A program made the position numbers and the translations under genes. From positions 27,775,095 through 27,839,094 of the forward strand of contig NC_135549.1 in NCBI RefSeq assembly GCF_964340395.1: a stretch of 64,000 bases of DNA, given 5' to 3'. This DNA is from Glandiceps talaboti (lineage: Eukaryota > Hemichordata > Enteropneusta > Spengelidae). Numbering within the stretch: the stretch's first letter is position 1; every line of letters begins with the position of its first letter. Under the pieces are notes generated by a model. It saw only the letters and a program-made list of their open reading frames with translations. It was not told where the DNA came from and did no database searches. This document shows positions 1-12,700 of this stretch, piece by piece.

Positions 1-1239
1 AAAAGTAGTAAAAGTAGCTGGTAAAATGTTGAAAATTGAAGAAACTAGGTGACTGTTTTGCAGACTGCTTTGTCTCGTATAATCCTGTAGATATGCTTTT
101 GTCAAATCTCAATTTTGTGAAGCGGTGAACGACAATTAATATTTTTTTGGAGTATTGTTTAATTTTTAAAATATATACATTGTAAACCATACTTTTGATG
201 CCAGATGTTTTAAATGCACAGTTTGAATATTTTTAAATCTAAAATTAGGTTTAGATGTGCCAAAATACATGTATTTAGAAAAATTTCAGTTTTAATTTCC
301 TATTGATTTCTATTATTCTAGCAGACTACAACTGTTTAGATTTGTCTAAATGCAATATTTAGTGTAGTCTCTGTCCCTTTCTTACATGTAGACTACACTG
401 CTAAATCCAAGTTCTGACTAAAGATGACAGATATACATGCAAAGTGACATTAATTAATAAATAATGTAATATCTGACAAAGGGGATGGAACAGATATGAT
501 ATTGCGAGTAGGCCTTGAAGTGTATAAAATTTGAAGAGATTTGCTGCGTTGATTTCATCTTTCATTAGACCACTCAGTATGGAGATGATGATGATGATGA
601 TGGATAGATTCACATTCAGACTGAGTATTGCCTACAGTCATGTGATTCAGACTTACTCTTTCAGAGATAAACAAGTGACTTTTTTTTTAGTCCTCTTTAG
701 AGAGACAGTGTCTAAGTACATTTAGATGTTTTCCACTGACAGCTTTAGCCTTCGTCTTCACTAACTACCACCTTGAACTGACTGTTCATAATCCCCTTGT
801 TTACAAAACCTTGAACAAACAGCTTGTGAACATTTACATGCTAGACTTTCAAGTGAAGCCTGCTTTTGCACCATATAAATCCTGTGATTGCTAAAGTGTG
901 CTTTCTAAATTCAAATAATTGTACACTTCCTTGGTTGTTGATTGTCTTTTGAAGTTTGCTTCTCAAGTAATAGCGTAGAGACACATGTACATGCATTTAT
1001 AGCACAACTGATATTTTGCTAATAATTGAGACCCTGTACATGTACAATGTGCTAGCCATTTTGGCTACTCCTGCCTAATAACCATCTTCATTTCTGGAGC
1101 AATCTGAGACTGCCACGGGATACACAATCTTTCTACACTAGATTCAGCAGGCTTGATACCCACACAAAGTCAAAGTTCCACCACAAGAGACCTATTTTGA
1201 ATTATAGTGAACTTCACACGTAAATGTAGGTGTACTAAC
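1..1239. other. AT-rich non-coding sequence
   Basis: No coding exon, RNA gene or dispersed repeat that I can support. A short (GAT)n run lies at about 584-602. Probably part of a long intron of the channel gene, or sequence upstream of it. Confidence 0.5.
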
Positions 1240-1365
1240 AAAAAAGCCTTGAGGTTCTTGAATGTTTAATTTTTCACTAATAATTTTTTAGCACAACTGA
1301 ACTTGTTCAGTAGTGCTATAGGGATCGCCCGGCGTCTGTCTGTCTGTGTGTGTGTGTGTGTGTGT

Positions 1366-1900
1366 AAACAACTTAAAGTCAAAAACCGCTGAACCGATTG
1401 CCATGATATTTGATGGGTCCATTACCTTGGGTGTCTAGTTGGGAAATTGTTCAAATCAAAATGATCGCATCACAGGTATGTGATTTGGGTCAAAAAATGT
1501 GTTTTTTGGTCAAAAAACTTAAACTCAGAAACTACTGGGCAGATTGGTGCGAAATTTGGTGGGAACTTTCTTAAGGGGGTGTAAAGTAAGATTTGTTCAT
1601 GACATGATGATTCCATCACTGATATGCAAATTAGGGCTAAAATGTGTCTTTTTGGTTAAAAATCTATAATTCCAAAACTACTGAGCAAATTGGGCTGAAA
1701 TTTAATGGGAATGCATCTAGGGATGTATGGACGAAGAAATATTAAGCATACCATGATTCCATGACTGATATGTAAATTAGGTGTAAAAAAGTTCAATTTT
1801 GGTCAAAAATTTATGTCTCAAAAAGTACTTGGTCACTGAGTCTGAAACTGGGTGAGATGTTTCTGAAAGTGTTATTCTGCACAGTTTGACAAAATTGGCC
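1366..1900 (+). repeat. Degenerate ~146-bp tandem units within the element
   Basis: The landmarks GTCAAAAACCGCTGAACC (about 1379), CTCAGAAACTACTGGGCAG (about 1522), TTCCAAAACTACTGAGC (about 1669) and TCTCAAAAAGTACTTGG (about 1816) recur at roughly 145-bp steps, each followed by GAAATTTGGTGGG-like text. The same block is at 5601-6135 and 18802-19340. Confidence 0.7.
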
Positions 1901-1901
1901 C

Positions 1902-2580
1902 TAGCGACCATGACCACGCCCTTAGCAACAACCAATTGGCAGTATATTTTGGTAAAATAACAACATCATCTGGTAGGCAATTGAGTAAACATTCAAAAAA
2001 AAAATGTATGCAAATACCCTAGCAACCATGACCATGCCCATAGCAACAGCCAAACGGTCATGTATTTCACAAAGATAACAACAGGGATTAATAGACAATT
2101 GAATAAACATTAAAAAAATGTATGCAAATTTGCCTGGCAACAAGACCACGCCCACAGCAACAACCCAATAATCAGGTGTATTGCAAAGATAACAACAGGA
2201 ATAGAAAGGCAAATGAATGAACATTCAAAAAATGTATGCTAATGTGCCCAGCAACAAGACCACGCCCATAGCAACAGCCAAATGATCATGTATATTGCAA
2301 AGATAACAACGGGGATTAATAAACAATTGAATAAACATTCAAAAAATGTATGTAAATATGCCTAGCAACAAGACCACGCCCATAGCAACAGCCAAATGAT
2401 CATGTGTATTGCAAAGATAATATCAGGAATTCATACACAAGTGAACAAAAACATACAAAAATGTATGCAAATATATCTAACAACATGACCACGCCCATAG
2501 CAACAGCCAAATGATAGCATATAAAGATAGCAACATGGTTGGATAGGCAACTGGATAGTCATTCAGCATTCACTTATTGT
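1902..2580 (+). repeat. Six ~113-bp tandem units within the element
   Basis: Each unit begins near CCTAGCAACAAGACCACGCC and contains CATAGCAACAGCCAAA, a CAAAGATAACAACAGG block and AAAAAATGTATGCAAAT. Unit starts are near 1902, 2019, 2132, 2248, 2361 and 2477. The same array is at 6137-6815, and a four-unit version is at 19351-19800. Confidence 0.8.
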
Positions 2581-3131
2581 TAGCATGGACTACCATATGG
2601 ATAAACATTTTTAAACACTGTACAGTTGTGCTACAACACCATTGGTGGTATTTTTTTAAAACAAGATTGCTCCAAGCTACATTGTATTTTTCATCATGCA
2701 AGGAGTTAATTATAATCAACGTAACACGCATACAAATAATTATGGGTAGAATAAACATAGTTTTTGAAAGTCTTTTAACACAAGATATGAATCTAATACC
2801 TTATAAGGAATATTTTGTTTGTTGTGTTGCAGCACACAGACACAGACAGACACAAACAGACAACAGACTCACAGCCACACATACACACACATACATACAG
2901 ACACACAACAGAATGCTCCAATGTCATGTAAAAACTGAACTAAAAGCATACACTATATCTTCTAGACACAGTAGAGATATTAGTACATATAACTATAATT
3001 TGTGGTTTGGCCATATAGCTTTATGGTATTTTGAATTTGTGGTCAATATTATACTTAATCAACCCAATATCAGACATTGTAGACATATTGCAGTGTATTG
3101 TGATGAGATAAAACTGAAAATATTATTTTAA
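2577..3131. other. Region after element copy 1, with CA-rich run
   Basis: A long open frame crosses here but includes the element's 3' end and an ACACAGACAGACACA run (2834-2910), and its peptide has no recognisable domain. I treat it as non-coding. The same sequence is at 6812-7366. Confidence 0.5.
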
Positions 3132-3805
3132 AGTCCTTCCTTTTGAAATGTTTACTACTTCTTTGTGACAGTAGTCAGGCTTCCAAGTGATGGCTTGTGG
3201 GAAATAGAAAATAATAAAAAAGGAATAAAACACAGAAGTACATGTATTTTATTGGATATGTGTTCTTCAGTGAACACTAAAGAAAGGTCTTTATCACCAT
3301 CTTTGCTGAAAATCTAAAACAAAACAAAACATTTTATCTCATCTAAACCATCAAGTAGGACAGAATTTATTTGACAACAAAAATTGCTGTATTTTGCGAA
3401 TCTTTCAGTCACCATCTTTGCAAAATATATTAAAATTCTTATTGATATTATAATCTCATCTAAGCCATCTAGCTGGATGTAATTTATCAAACAAAAATGT
3501 GTGGATTTTTGGAATTTTCTTGAATATTTCAATTTCATTTTGGACTAAGCAATATAAAATAACTATAATTTTGAATATAACAATACTTGTTTAAAAGTGT
3601 ACCTCTGCCAAAATATGTTCATCACAAGGGTGTATGGATGGAGGAGCAACTAGCTACTTCTCAGCACCTGCTTGAGTTTAATAATAATGATAACAAAATC
3701 ATATTTGTCACCAAAGGCTATTATTTAAATTGTCAAATTTCCATCTTCAAATAAGCTTGGAGACATATAGACCTTTTGCCAAAAATAAGGAAAGAACTCA
3801 CCTAC

Positions 3806-3940
3806 CTTTAAGGCATGAGCCATAATGTCAGAGGTGAGAAGACTTATTTTAACCCCTAATCTAGAGTCATATTTTAGTGCCATGGCTCGACAATATGTAC
3901 CAGTACCTGCTATTAGGGCAGCATTTGTCACTCTTTGTTT
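3806..3940 (-). pseudogene. Unrecognised protein-like segment, possible exon or exon relic
   Basis: On the minus strand, ACACAG precedes a 135-nt open segment that ends CTTAAAG|GTAGGTGAG, a good donor. In frame it reads KQRVTNAALIAGTGTYCRAM, then ALKYDSRLGVKISLLTSDIM and AHALK, which looks like real protein (mixed, not low-complexity). I do not recognise the family. A second open segment with a strong acceptor lies just upstream (4203-3993) but its frame does not join cleanly, so this may be a captured or decayed gene piece. An exact duplicate is at 8041-8175. Confidence 0.3.
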
Positions 3941-3992
3941 CTGTGTAGAACATTCTGATTAGCTGAATTTCTTGTCAGTGACAGATCGTTAA

Positions 3993-4203
3993 CTAGTCGT
4001 TGATGGTACTCTGTACACTGGCTTGGCATTCTTGTGTAAACACTTCAATACTGTGTGAATAAAGAGTCTGGACTAAGTAATTGTTCATCAGCAAATTATA
4101 AATGTTGGGTTGCTGATCAGTTTTGATCATACACATACTTTGACCAACAAGTATAGCATCTTTAGTACATTTTGTAGAAGTTACAAATAAGAACAACAAT
4201 AAC
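3993..4203 (-). pseudogene. Second protein-like minus-strand segment
   Basis: Behind the acceptor GTCCTTTCAG an open frame runs to a TAG at 3993. It includes TKCTKDAILVGQSMCMIKTD and QQPNIYNLLMNNYLVQTLYS, then HSIEVFTQECQ. Family unknown. No donor in the right phase links it to the segment at 3940-3806. The duplicate is at 8228-8438. Confidence 0.25.
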
Positions 4204-4674
4204 CTGAAAGGACAAAAAACTTTGAAAATAGATGAAGGATGAATTTGTCATTACAGGCCAACTTCAGATGTATGTGACAGGAGATGGGGATCGGGGGAGG
4301 GGGGTACTCGGCTGGGTAATAGTGATGGATTCAAATTACTAAGGTCAAATGTCTACATTCTGTGAAAATTGGAGTCAAAAGCCTTGAAAAGATTTGAAAA
4401 TCGGAAACCTGGATAGTCCATCATTGAAAAATCACAGAGAAATTCTAAAATTGGCAACTTTGAAATTAGAATGTGCAAAATACAAATGGTATGGGTCAAA
4501 GGTCATACATGCATTCAAAGAGGGGATCAAATATGTCTGTGTGGGGGGGGGGAGGGGGTATACATATAACATCAGGATTGAATTTATTTATCAGGACTGT
4601 TCTGATTACTTTTGCAATCATGTACATACATGCATGTATACCTTAACTATGTGAGTATCTCCTTGGGACATCTG

Positions 4675-4788
4675 AATAGTTGCATACAGACTTATCTTTC
4701 CATGTACAGTGTAAACTCCATAATTCAGCCAAATAGTTGCATACAGTCTTATCATTCCATGTACAGTGTAAACTCCATAATTCAGCCA
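4675..4788. repeat. 57-bp sequence present twice in tandem
   Basis: AATAGTTGCATACAG, CATTCCATGTACAGTG and CTCCATAATTCAGCCAA occur twice with a step of 57 bp and only two or three changes. The second 4.2-kb unit has the same doublet near 8910-9023. Confidence 0.85.
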
Positions 4789-5525
4789 ATCAATGCTGCT
4801 CTATAAAGAATATGACATTGCGAAATACAGTAATCAGCTGATATGTTATTTAGAATTAATCTTTGAGCTAAGGTCAGGATCGTAGTAACAAACCTTTCAT
4901 ACATTTCATATGGTATGACATCATCCAAAGTTAAATGTTACAATTGAAAAACTGGTGTCTATATTTCAAAATACCTTGAACATCCATTCCAAGTGAATGT
5001 GAATATTTCAATACTTATATTCTTTATTAGGGATGTGTGACAATATAAACTGTTTTATTACAGTTTAACACCTTTGAACTATTCCACAATTTTTTTTTTT
5101 ACAATTCTCAATCCCCAAGAACTCAATTGAAATATAATTATTAATTGCAATTATGTAAAGTCTAACAAAATACATTGTACAATCATCTACATTATGAGAC
5201 TGACTCTTTAGTTATTATACATATGTGTACAGTCATACATTCACTACATGTTTTGTTATCAACAGATTAACAAATGTGTGTAAAGATGATCGACTTAATT
5301 TACATGGAATTATATGGCAAGTATAAAGGGGAATTTTGTGCTGTAATACTGGCAGCAGAATGTTAGCCATCTACTGACTGTAAACATCATACAATGTACA
5401 CATACTTGAAATTGAACTTTAATCATTAATATCTTTAATCCATATTGCAGAATTATATTTCATGTACTTGACATGCAAAAAAGCCTTGAGGTTCTTGAAT
5501 GTTTAATTTTTCACTAATAATTTTT

Positions 5526-6892
5526 TAGCACAACTGAACTTGTTCAGTAGTGCTATAGGGATCGCCCGGCGTCTGTCTGTCTGTGTGTGTGTGTGTGTGT
5601 AAACAACTTAAAGTCAAAAACCGCTGAACCGATTGCCATGATATTTGATGGGTCCATTACCTTGGGTGTCTAGTTGGGAAATTGTTCAAATCAAAATGAT
5701 CGCATCACAGGTATGTGATTTGGGTCAAAAAATGTGTTTTTTGGTCAAAAAACTTAAACTCAGAAACTACTGGGCAGATTGGTGCGAAATTTGGTGGGAA
5801 CTTTCTTAAGGGGGTGTAAAGTAAGATTTGTTCATGACATGATGATTCCATCACTGATATGCAAATTAGGGCTAAAATGTGTCTTTTTGGTTAAAAATCT
5901 ATAATTCCAAAACTACTGAGCAAATTGGGCTGAAATTTAATGGGAATGCATCTAGGGATGTATGGACGAAGAAATATTAAGCATACCATGATTCCATGAC
6001 TGATATGTAAATTAGGTGTAAAAAAGTTCAATTTTGGTCAAAAATTTATGTCTCAAAAAGTACTTGGTCACTGAGTCTGAAACTGGGTGAGATGTTTCTG
6101 AAAGTGTTATTCTGCACAGTTTGACAAAATTGGCCCTAGCGACCATGACCACGCCCTTAGCAACAACCAATTGGCAGTATATTTTGGTAAAATAACAACA
6201 TCATCTGGTAGGCAATTGAGTAAACATTCAAAAAAAAAATGTATGCAAATACCCTAGCAACCATGACCATGCCCATAGCAACAGCCAAACGGTCATGTAT
6301 TTCACAAAGATAACAACAGGGATTAATAGACAATTGAATAAACATTAAAAAAATGTATGCAAATTTGCCTGGCAACAAGACCACGCCCACAGCAACAACC
6401 CAATAATCAGGTGTATTGCAAAGATAACAACAGGAATAGAAAGGCAAATGAATGAACATTCAAAAAATGTATGCTAATGTGCCCAGCAACAAGACCACGC
6501 CCATAGCAACAGCCAAATGATCATGTATATTGCAAAGATAACAACGGGGATTAATAAACAATTGAATAAACATTCAAAAAATGTATGTAAATATGCCTAG
6601 CAACAAGACCACGCCCATAGCAACAGCCAAATGATCATGTGTATTGCAAAGATAATATCAGGAATTCATACACAAGTGAACAAAAACATACAAAAATGTA
6701 TGCAAATATATCTAACAACATGACCACGCCCATAGCAACAGCCAAATGATAGCATATAAAGATAGCAACATGGTTGGATAGGCAACTGGATAGTCATTCA
6801 GCATTCACTTATTGTTAGCATGGACTACCATATGGATAAACATTTTTAAACACTGTACAGTTGTGCTACAACACCATTGGTGGTATTTTTTT
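5526..6892 (+). mobile_element. Hairpin/tandem-array repeat element, copy 2
   Basis: This is the same element carried along in the right unit of the 4.2-kb duplication; identical to copy 1 apart from one TG pair. It is not an independent insertion. Confidence 0.85.
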
Positions 6893-8040
6893 AAAACAAG
6901 ATTGCTCCAAGCTACATTGTATTTTTCATCATGCAAGGAGTTAATTATAATCAACGTAACACGCATACAAATAATTATGGGTAGAATAAACATAGTTTTT
7001 GAAAGTCTTTTAACACAAGATATGAATCTAATACCTTATAAGGAATATTTTGTTTGTTGTGTTGCAGCACACAGACACAGACAGACACAAACAGACAACA
7101 GACTCACAGCCACACATACACACACATACATACAGACACACAACAGAATGCTCCAATGTCATGTAAAAACTGAACTAAAAGCATACACTATATCTTCTAG
7201 ACACAGTAGAGATATTAGTACATATAACTATAATTTGTGGTTTGGCCATATAGCTTTATGGTATTTTGAATTTGTGGTCAATATTATACTTAATCAACCC
7301 AATATCAGACATTGTAGACATATTGCAGTGTATTGTGATGAGATAAAACTGAAAATATTATTTTAAAGTCCTTCCTTTTGAAATGTTTACTACTTCTTTG
7401 TGACAGTAGTCAGGCTTCCAAGTGATGGCTTGTGGGAAATAGAAAATAATAAAAAAGGAATAAAACACAGAAGTACATGTATTTTATTGGATATGTGTTC
7501 TTCAGTGAACACTAAAGAAAGGTCTTTATCACCATCTTTGCTGAAAATCTAAAACAAAACAAAACATTTTATCTCATCTAAACCATCAAGTAGGACAGAA
7601 TTTATTTGACAACAAAAATTGCTGTATTTTGCGAATCTTTCAGTCACCATCTTTGCAAAATATATTAAAATTCTTATTGATATTATAATCTCATCTAAGC
7701 CATCTAGCTGGATGTAATTTATCAAACAAAAATGTGTGGATTTTTGGAATTTTCTTGAATATTTCAATTTCATTTTGGACTAAGCAATATAAAATAACTA
7801 TAATTTTGAATATAACAATACTTGTTTAAAAGTGTACCTCTGCCAAAATATGTTCATCACAAGGGTGTATGGATGGAGGAGCAACTAGCTACTTCTCAGC
7901 ACCTGCTTGAGTTTAATAATAATGATAACAAAATCATATTTGTCACCAAAGGCTATTATTTAAATTGTCAAATTTCCATCTTCAAATAAGCTTGGAGACA
8001 TATAGACCTTTTGCCAAAAATAAGGAAAGAACTCACCTAC

Positions 8041-8175
8041 CTTTAAGGCATGAGCCATAATGTCAGAGGTGAGAAGACTTATTTTAACCCCTAATCTAGA
8101 GTCATATTTTAGTGCCATGGCTCGACAATATGTACCAGTACCTGCTATTAGGGCAGCATTTGTCACTCTTTGTTT
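8041..8175 (-). pseudogene. Duplicate of the unrecognised protein-like segment
   Basis: Identical copy of 3806-3940 inside the right unit of the 4.2-kb duplication. Confidence 0.3.
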
Positions 8176-8227
8176 CTGTGTAGAACATTCTGATTAGCTG
8201 AATTTCTTGTCAGTGACAGATCGTTAA

Positions 8228-8438
8228 CTAGTCGTTGATGGTACTCTGTACACTGGCTTGGCATTCTTGTGTAAACACTTCAATACTGTGTGAATAAAGA
8301 GTCTGGACTAAGTAATTGTTCATCAGCAAATTATAAATGTTGGGTTGCTGATCAGTTTTGATCATACACATACTTTGACCAACAAGTATAGCATCTTTAG
8401 TACATTTTGTAGAAGTTACAAATAAGAACAACAATAAC
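8228..8438 (-). pseudogene. Duplicate of the second protein-like segment
   Basis: Identical copy of 3993-4203 inside the right unit of the 4.2-kb duplication. Confidence 0.25.
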
Positions 8439-9704
8439 CTGAAAGGACAAAAAACTTTGAAAATAGATGAAGGATGAATTTGTCATTACAGGCCAACTTC
8501 AGATGTATGTGACAGGAGATGGGGATCGGGGGAGGGGGGTACTCGGCTGGGTAATAGTGATGGATTCAAATTACTAAGGTCAAATGTCTACATTCTGTGA
8601 AAATTGGAGTCAAAAGCCTTGAAAAGATTTGAAAATCGGAAACCTGGATAGTCCATCATTGAAAAATCACAGAGAAATTCTAAAATTGGCAACTTTGAAA
8701 TTAGAATGTGCAAAATACAAATGGTATGGGTCAAAGGTCATACATGCATTCAAAGAGGGGATCAAATATGTCTGTGTGGGGGGGGGGAGGGGGTATACAT
8801 ATAACATCAGGATTGAATTTATTTATCAGGACTGTTCTGATTACTTTTGCAATCATGTACATACATGCATGTATACCTTAACTATGTGAGTATCTCCTTG
8901 GGACATCTGAATAGTTGCATACAGACTTATCTTTCCATGTACAGTGTAAACTCCATAATTCAGCCAAATAGTTGCATACAGTCTTATCATTCCATGTACA
9001 GTGTAAACTCCATAATTCAGCCAATCAATGCTGCTCTATAAAGAATATGACATTGCGAAATACAGTAATCAGCTGATATGTTATTTAGAATTAATCTTTG
9101 AGCTAAGGTCAGGATCGTAGTAACAAACCTTTCATACATTTCATATGGTATGACATCATCCAAAGTTAAATGTTACAATTGAAAAACTGGTGTCTATATT
9201 TCAAAATACCTTGAACATCCATTCCAAGTGAATGTGAATATTTCAATACTTATATTCTTTATTAGGGATGTGTGACAATATAAACTGTTTTATTACAGTT
9301 TAACACCTTTGAACTATTCCACAATTTTTTTTTTTACAATTCTCAATCCCCAAGAACTCAATTGAAATATAATTATTAATTGCAATTATGTAAAGTCTAA
9401 CAAAATACATTGTACAATCATCTACATTATGAGACTGACTCTTTAGTTATTATACATATGTGTACAGTCATACATTCACTACATGTTTTGTTATCAACAG
9501 ATTAACAAATGTGTGTAAAGATGATCGACTTAATTTACATGGAATTATATGGCAAGTATAAAGGGGAATTTTGTGCTGTAATACTGGCAGCAGAATGTTA
9601 GCCATCTACTGACTGTAAACATCATACAATGTACACATACTTGAAATTGAACTTTAATCATTAATATCTTTAATCCATATTGCAGAATTATATTTCATGT
9701 ACTT

Positions 9705-9759
9705 GACATGCATTTAAACTTAAAGGCGCAGACATGCATTTAAACTAAAAGGCCCAGGT
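9705..9759. repeat. 27-bp doublet at the right edge of the 4.2-kb duplication
   Basis: GACATGCATTTAAACT plus AAAGGC is repeated twice at the duplication's right breakpoint. Confidence 0.75.
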
Positions 9760-12700
9760 CTGATTGGGATTAAAATGTGTGTTTGTGAAATGTAGCTGGC
9801 AGCACTATTGAAAAAGGTCATCTAGAACAGAAGAATAACCCTAGCTAATCGGAAGCCTAATTTTAACCTGTTTTGATCCTAATAACTAATGTTTTGTAGT
9901 GTTGTGGAAGAAATATCAGCTGTGGTTTGCGAGAATGTAATGATTTATGCAACCAAAATACTGTTCTGATGATAAGCAGTGGCATTAGTTAGGAATTTGA
10001 CAGTAGCAGCTCTTCAAAATTTTGTAAATGTATACGTTGGGGAGTATCATGGACATATTACCTTTTAACATTCATGTACAATGACTGTAGATAGTTGAAT
10101 ATTCCATGGAATGCAAAGCAAAAACATGATACTAAACAGGGTAGATCTTTCAGTATAAGTCTGTATAGCACAGTGATAACATGGCAATAATCTCAAGAAT
10201 TTTATCTCTCCAATGCCAGCCTACAAACCCATTTGTGATTAAGGACAATGTCAGGTCCCATATGTTTATATGCATTCAATTTGATATAATTTGCTCCTCA
10301 ATTGGACTTGTTCCAGGTTATGACTGTTATCAATTTACAAGTTATTGACTGTCATGGTCATGTTAAGATACGCAATGTATAGTTGCCGGACAGTGTGGGC
10401 TTGTACATTGTATATAATGTTCAAACTGTCACAGTCATACCTCCAAGGTACTGTACCTTGACATTTGCATGCATACATAATTGGAAGGTCACGGTTACTA
10501 CATGTAAGCTCATTGTTGATGTTTTCCATCAACTTGTATTACTTCTCCTGGATATCTGGTACTTTATTTTGCAATTTTATGGCCATTGAATATTGAATAA
10601 CCTTGTCCGTTATCTCACTTTCACATTTTAGATAGTTAAGATAGGTATATGTAATTGGATGTCAGACTGTGGTATATGTACCATGTGCCCTTGTTATGAG
10701 TACATACATACATCTACTACATACATACACATACATGTACTTTTGTAGATGTTACAACTACATGATAGACTTAGCTTGTGAACATAGTTGGAGAGGTCTT
10801 GATTTTATGCTATTCTCTTTGACATGTTTTCTTATGTACACATGTACTTATTGTGAAGGGACAGAAAACAGTGACATCTTGCAACAATGACGTACATGTA
10901 AACATTCATGAAAGGCTTTAATTCTGGGTCAAAATACTCATACGATGTAATATTACGTGATTCTTGTGTAATCTGATTCATTATGTGTTACTTAACAGAA
11001 TATGATAAAGAAGACATTTTAAAGGTCCTTGTATATTGATCGATCAAGCAATTTGAAATCCTCTACACCAGTGTTCACCGCTTTTCATTTTATTTGTTTC
11101 ATTCAGTAGTGCTTGATCCAATTTTCATCTTATTCTGTTATAACAACTGTCTTTCTTTGCTTCTTGAAGTTGAATGGTGTTATGTTTATGGAGTACATGT
11201 ACAATCTCCCATAGTAGTGTTTGTTGTCATGACTCCTGGGGCCAAGTGACTGGTCCATTTCAGTATGATGGACATAACATGTGTCCAATCCTAATGCATA
11301 CATTATGTATTATGAGTAAAAACAGATAATGCCATGATTTATTATTATTTGTCACATCTCCAGATTGTAATCATACATTATGTAGGTCTGTATCTAATTA
11401 GAATGTTGATCTTTTGCCACCTGTCCAACACATGGCCAGTAACTTCAAGACATTGTTCTTGGGAAAATTATGAAATATCCATATACCCAGGTATCTGTTT
11501 AATTTCAAATTACGTATATGTCACGACTTCAGGGCAAATGGCTACATGCTGATATTTCATTAGTTTAGTAGTGTAGTAGAGACATAGCAGGCCTGTATCA
11601 GTTCTAATTTGATGGGTTAGATGACTTGAACTCCTTGATAACATGGTACAAAATTGAAGAGTAAAAACTTTGAAGATACCCAGGCATTTAATTAAAAAGT
11701 GAAATCGTGTACACTTAACTGTTTATTTGAACATGTTTAAGTTATTAGGGGGATACTTAATGCATTAAGTAAATGCCTCAATCATAAGACTTTTAGATGT
11801 AATCATATCAACGTTATCGGAAGCTTTATCAAAAACTCTATTTAAATTGCAAGTTATCTAGGTGCTGGTTGGATGAGCACTTGATGTACCAATCATGTTA
11901 TTTGTTTGAAGTCCAGTGCACTCAGTGAACATCATAGAAGCTAGTCTCAGGAATATTAGTCAGTTGATAAAGAGTGTAGACTTTCTTGATACATACAGTT
12001 CCCTTTGGTAGATTTTTACAAATTCCACTGATTTACAAACTGGGGATTGGGAAGAAGTAGAAAGACGTACAGAAAATGTAAAAGTAATTTACAATGAATT
12101 TGCCGCTCATGGAAATCACGGTTTACAATGTAGTTGGCACTTACATATACAAAAATGTATGTCGGAATTGTACATGTATATGAACTGATACACATGCGCA
12201 GTTGTTTGAATCAGGTACAGAACACCTGTAAAGCCAAAAGGCAGCACATTTATGCTTGTACACATCCATCTATGGTATTTAAACTTTGTCAACTTGTGAA
12301 CATGCATGTATGATTATGAATATATTGGAAGTTATCAAGGACATCATAGTAGGCTTTTTGTTTGTTTGATAGATTGACATTTTTTTGGATAATGACAAAT
12401 AAATTGGATCAAAATAAACTAATCAGACACTCATTATATACTATGTGACGAAGTAATGGTCCAATTGACATTATCTTTTCAGACAATTACTGAAAATATT
12501 TCCCACTTCACAAGATTAGTTGAACACTGTTGGTGTTGTGTTTGTAAGGCCATGATCATGAAGACTACATAGAGCTTAACAGTACATGTACATTTGATTA
12601 TTATCTTTTAGGAAAGAATGAATGGTGGAAAAAATGGGTCACATCATGATATAAAAATTAGAAATGATCATTTATCAATTTTTCCCCAGAAAAGCCTATA

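Larger units (their letters stand above)
1289..2657 (+). mobile_element. Hairpin/tandem-array repeat element, copy 1
   Basis: The element starts TAGCACAACTGAAC and ends near CAGTTGTGCTA (2623-2633), giving 11-bp terminal inverted repeats TAGCACAACTG/CAGTTGTGCTA. The first 30 bases fold into a hairpin (TAGCACAACTGAAC, TT, GTTCAGTAGTGCTA). After a GC-rich box (GATCGCCCGGCG) and (TG)n come about four degenerate units of about 146 bp (1366-1900), then six units of about 113 bp (1902-2580) marked by GACCACGCCCATAGCAACAG. A small 3' hairpin CACCATTGGTG (2637-2647) and a T run end it. No protein is encoded, so it is non-autonomous. The plan resembles the pearl/Helentron-associated elements of bivalves, but that is by architecture only. 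Confidence 0.8.
1240..5476. repeat. 4.2-kb tandem direct duplication, left unit (4237 bp)
   Basis: This unit starts at AAAAAAGCCTTGAGG and ends CTTGACATGC, where the second unit starts at once with the same AAAAAAGCC. Every stretch I compared is identical between units; the only difference I found is one fewer TG pair in the (TG)n run of the second unit. It contains copy 1 of the hairpin/array element, simple repeats, a 57-bp doublet and protein-like minus-strand segments. Either a very recent duplication or an assembly error. Confidence 0.95.
5477..9711. repeat. 4.2-kb tandem direct duplication, right unit (4235 bp)
   Basis: The second unit is head to tail with the first, with an offset of 4237 before the TG run and 4235 after it. 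The right edge falls in CTTGACATGC|A, and GACATGCATTTAAACT is itself doubled just beyond (9705-9759). The breakpoints share only about two bases (CA). Confidence 0.95.

Noticed and set aside
988-1003. TAGCACAACTGA-like match to the element's end at about 990
   Set aside because: Only about 12 bases match and none of the hairpin or GC box follows; could be chance.
1922-2224. 100-codon minus-strand frame in the element (copy at 6157-6459)
   Set aside because: Its repeated peptide mirrors the 113-bp tandem units; copy 3 of the element does not keep it as a conserved protein.
2577-3131. 184-codon open frame (and its copy at 6812-7366)
   Set aside because: It overlaps the 3' end of the repeat element and an ACACAGACAG run, and the peptide has no recognisable domain. 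The exact duplicate is due to the 4.2-kb duplication and is no evidence of selection.
1240-9711. Long terminal repeats of a retrotransposon
   Set aside because: The two 4.2-kb units touch each other directly with no internal region, and there is no reverse transcriptase or integrase; it is a tandem duplication.
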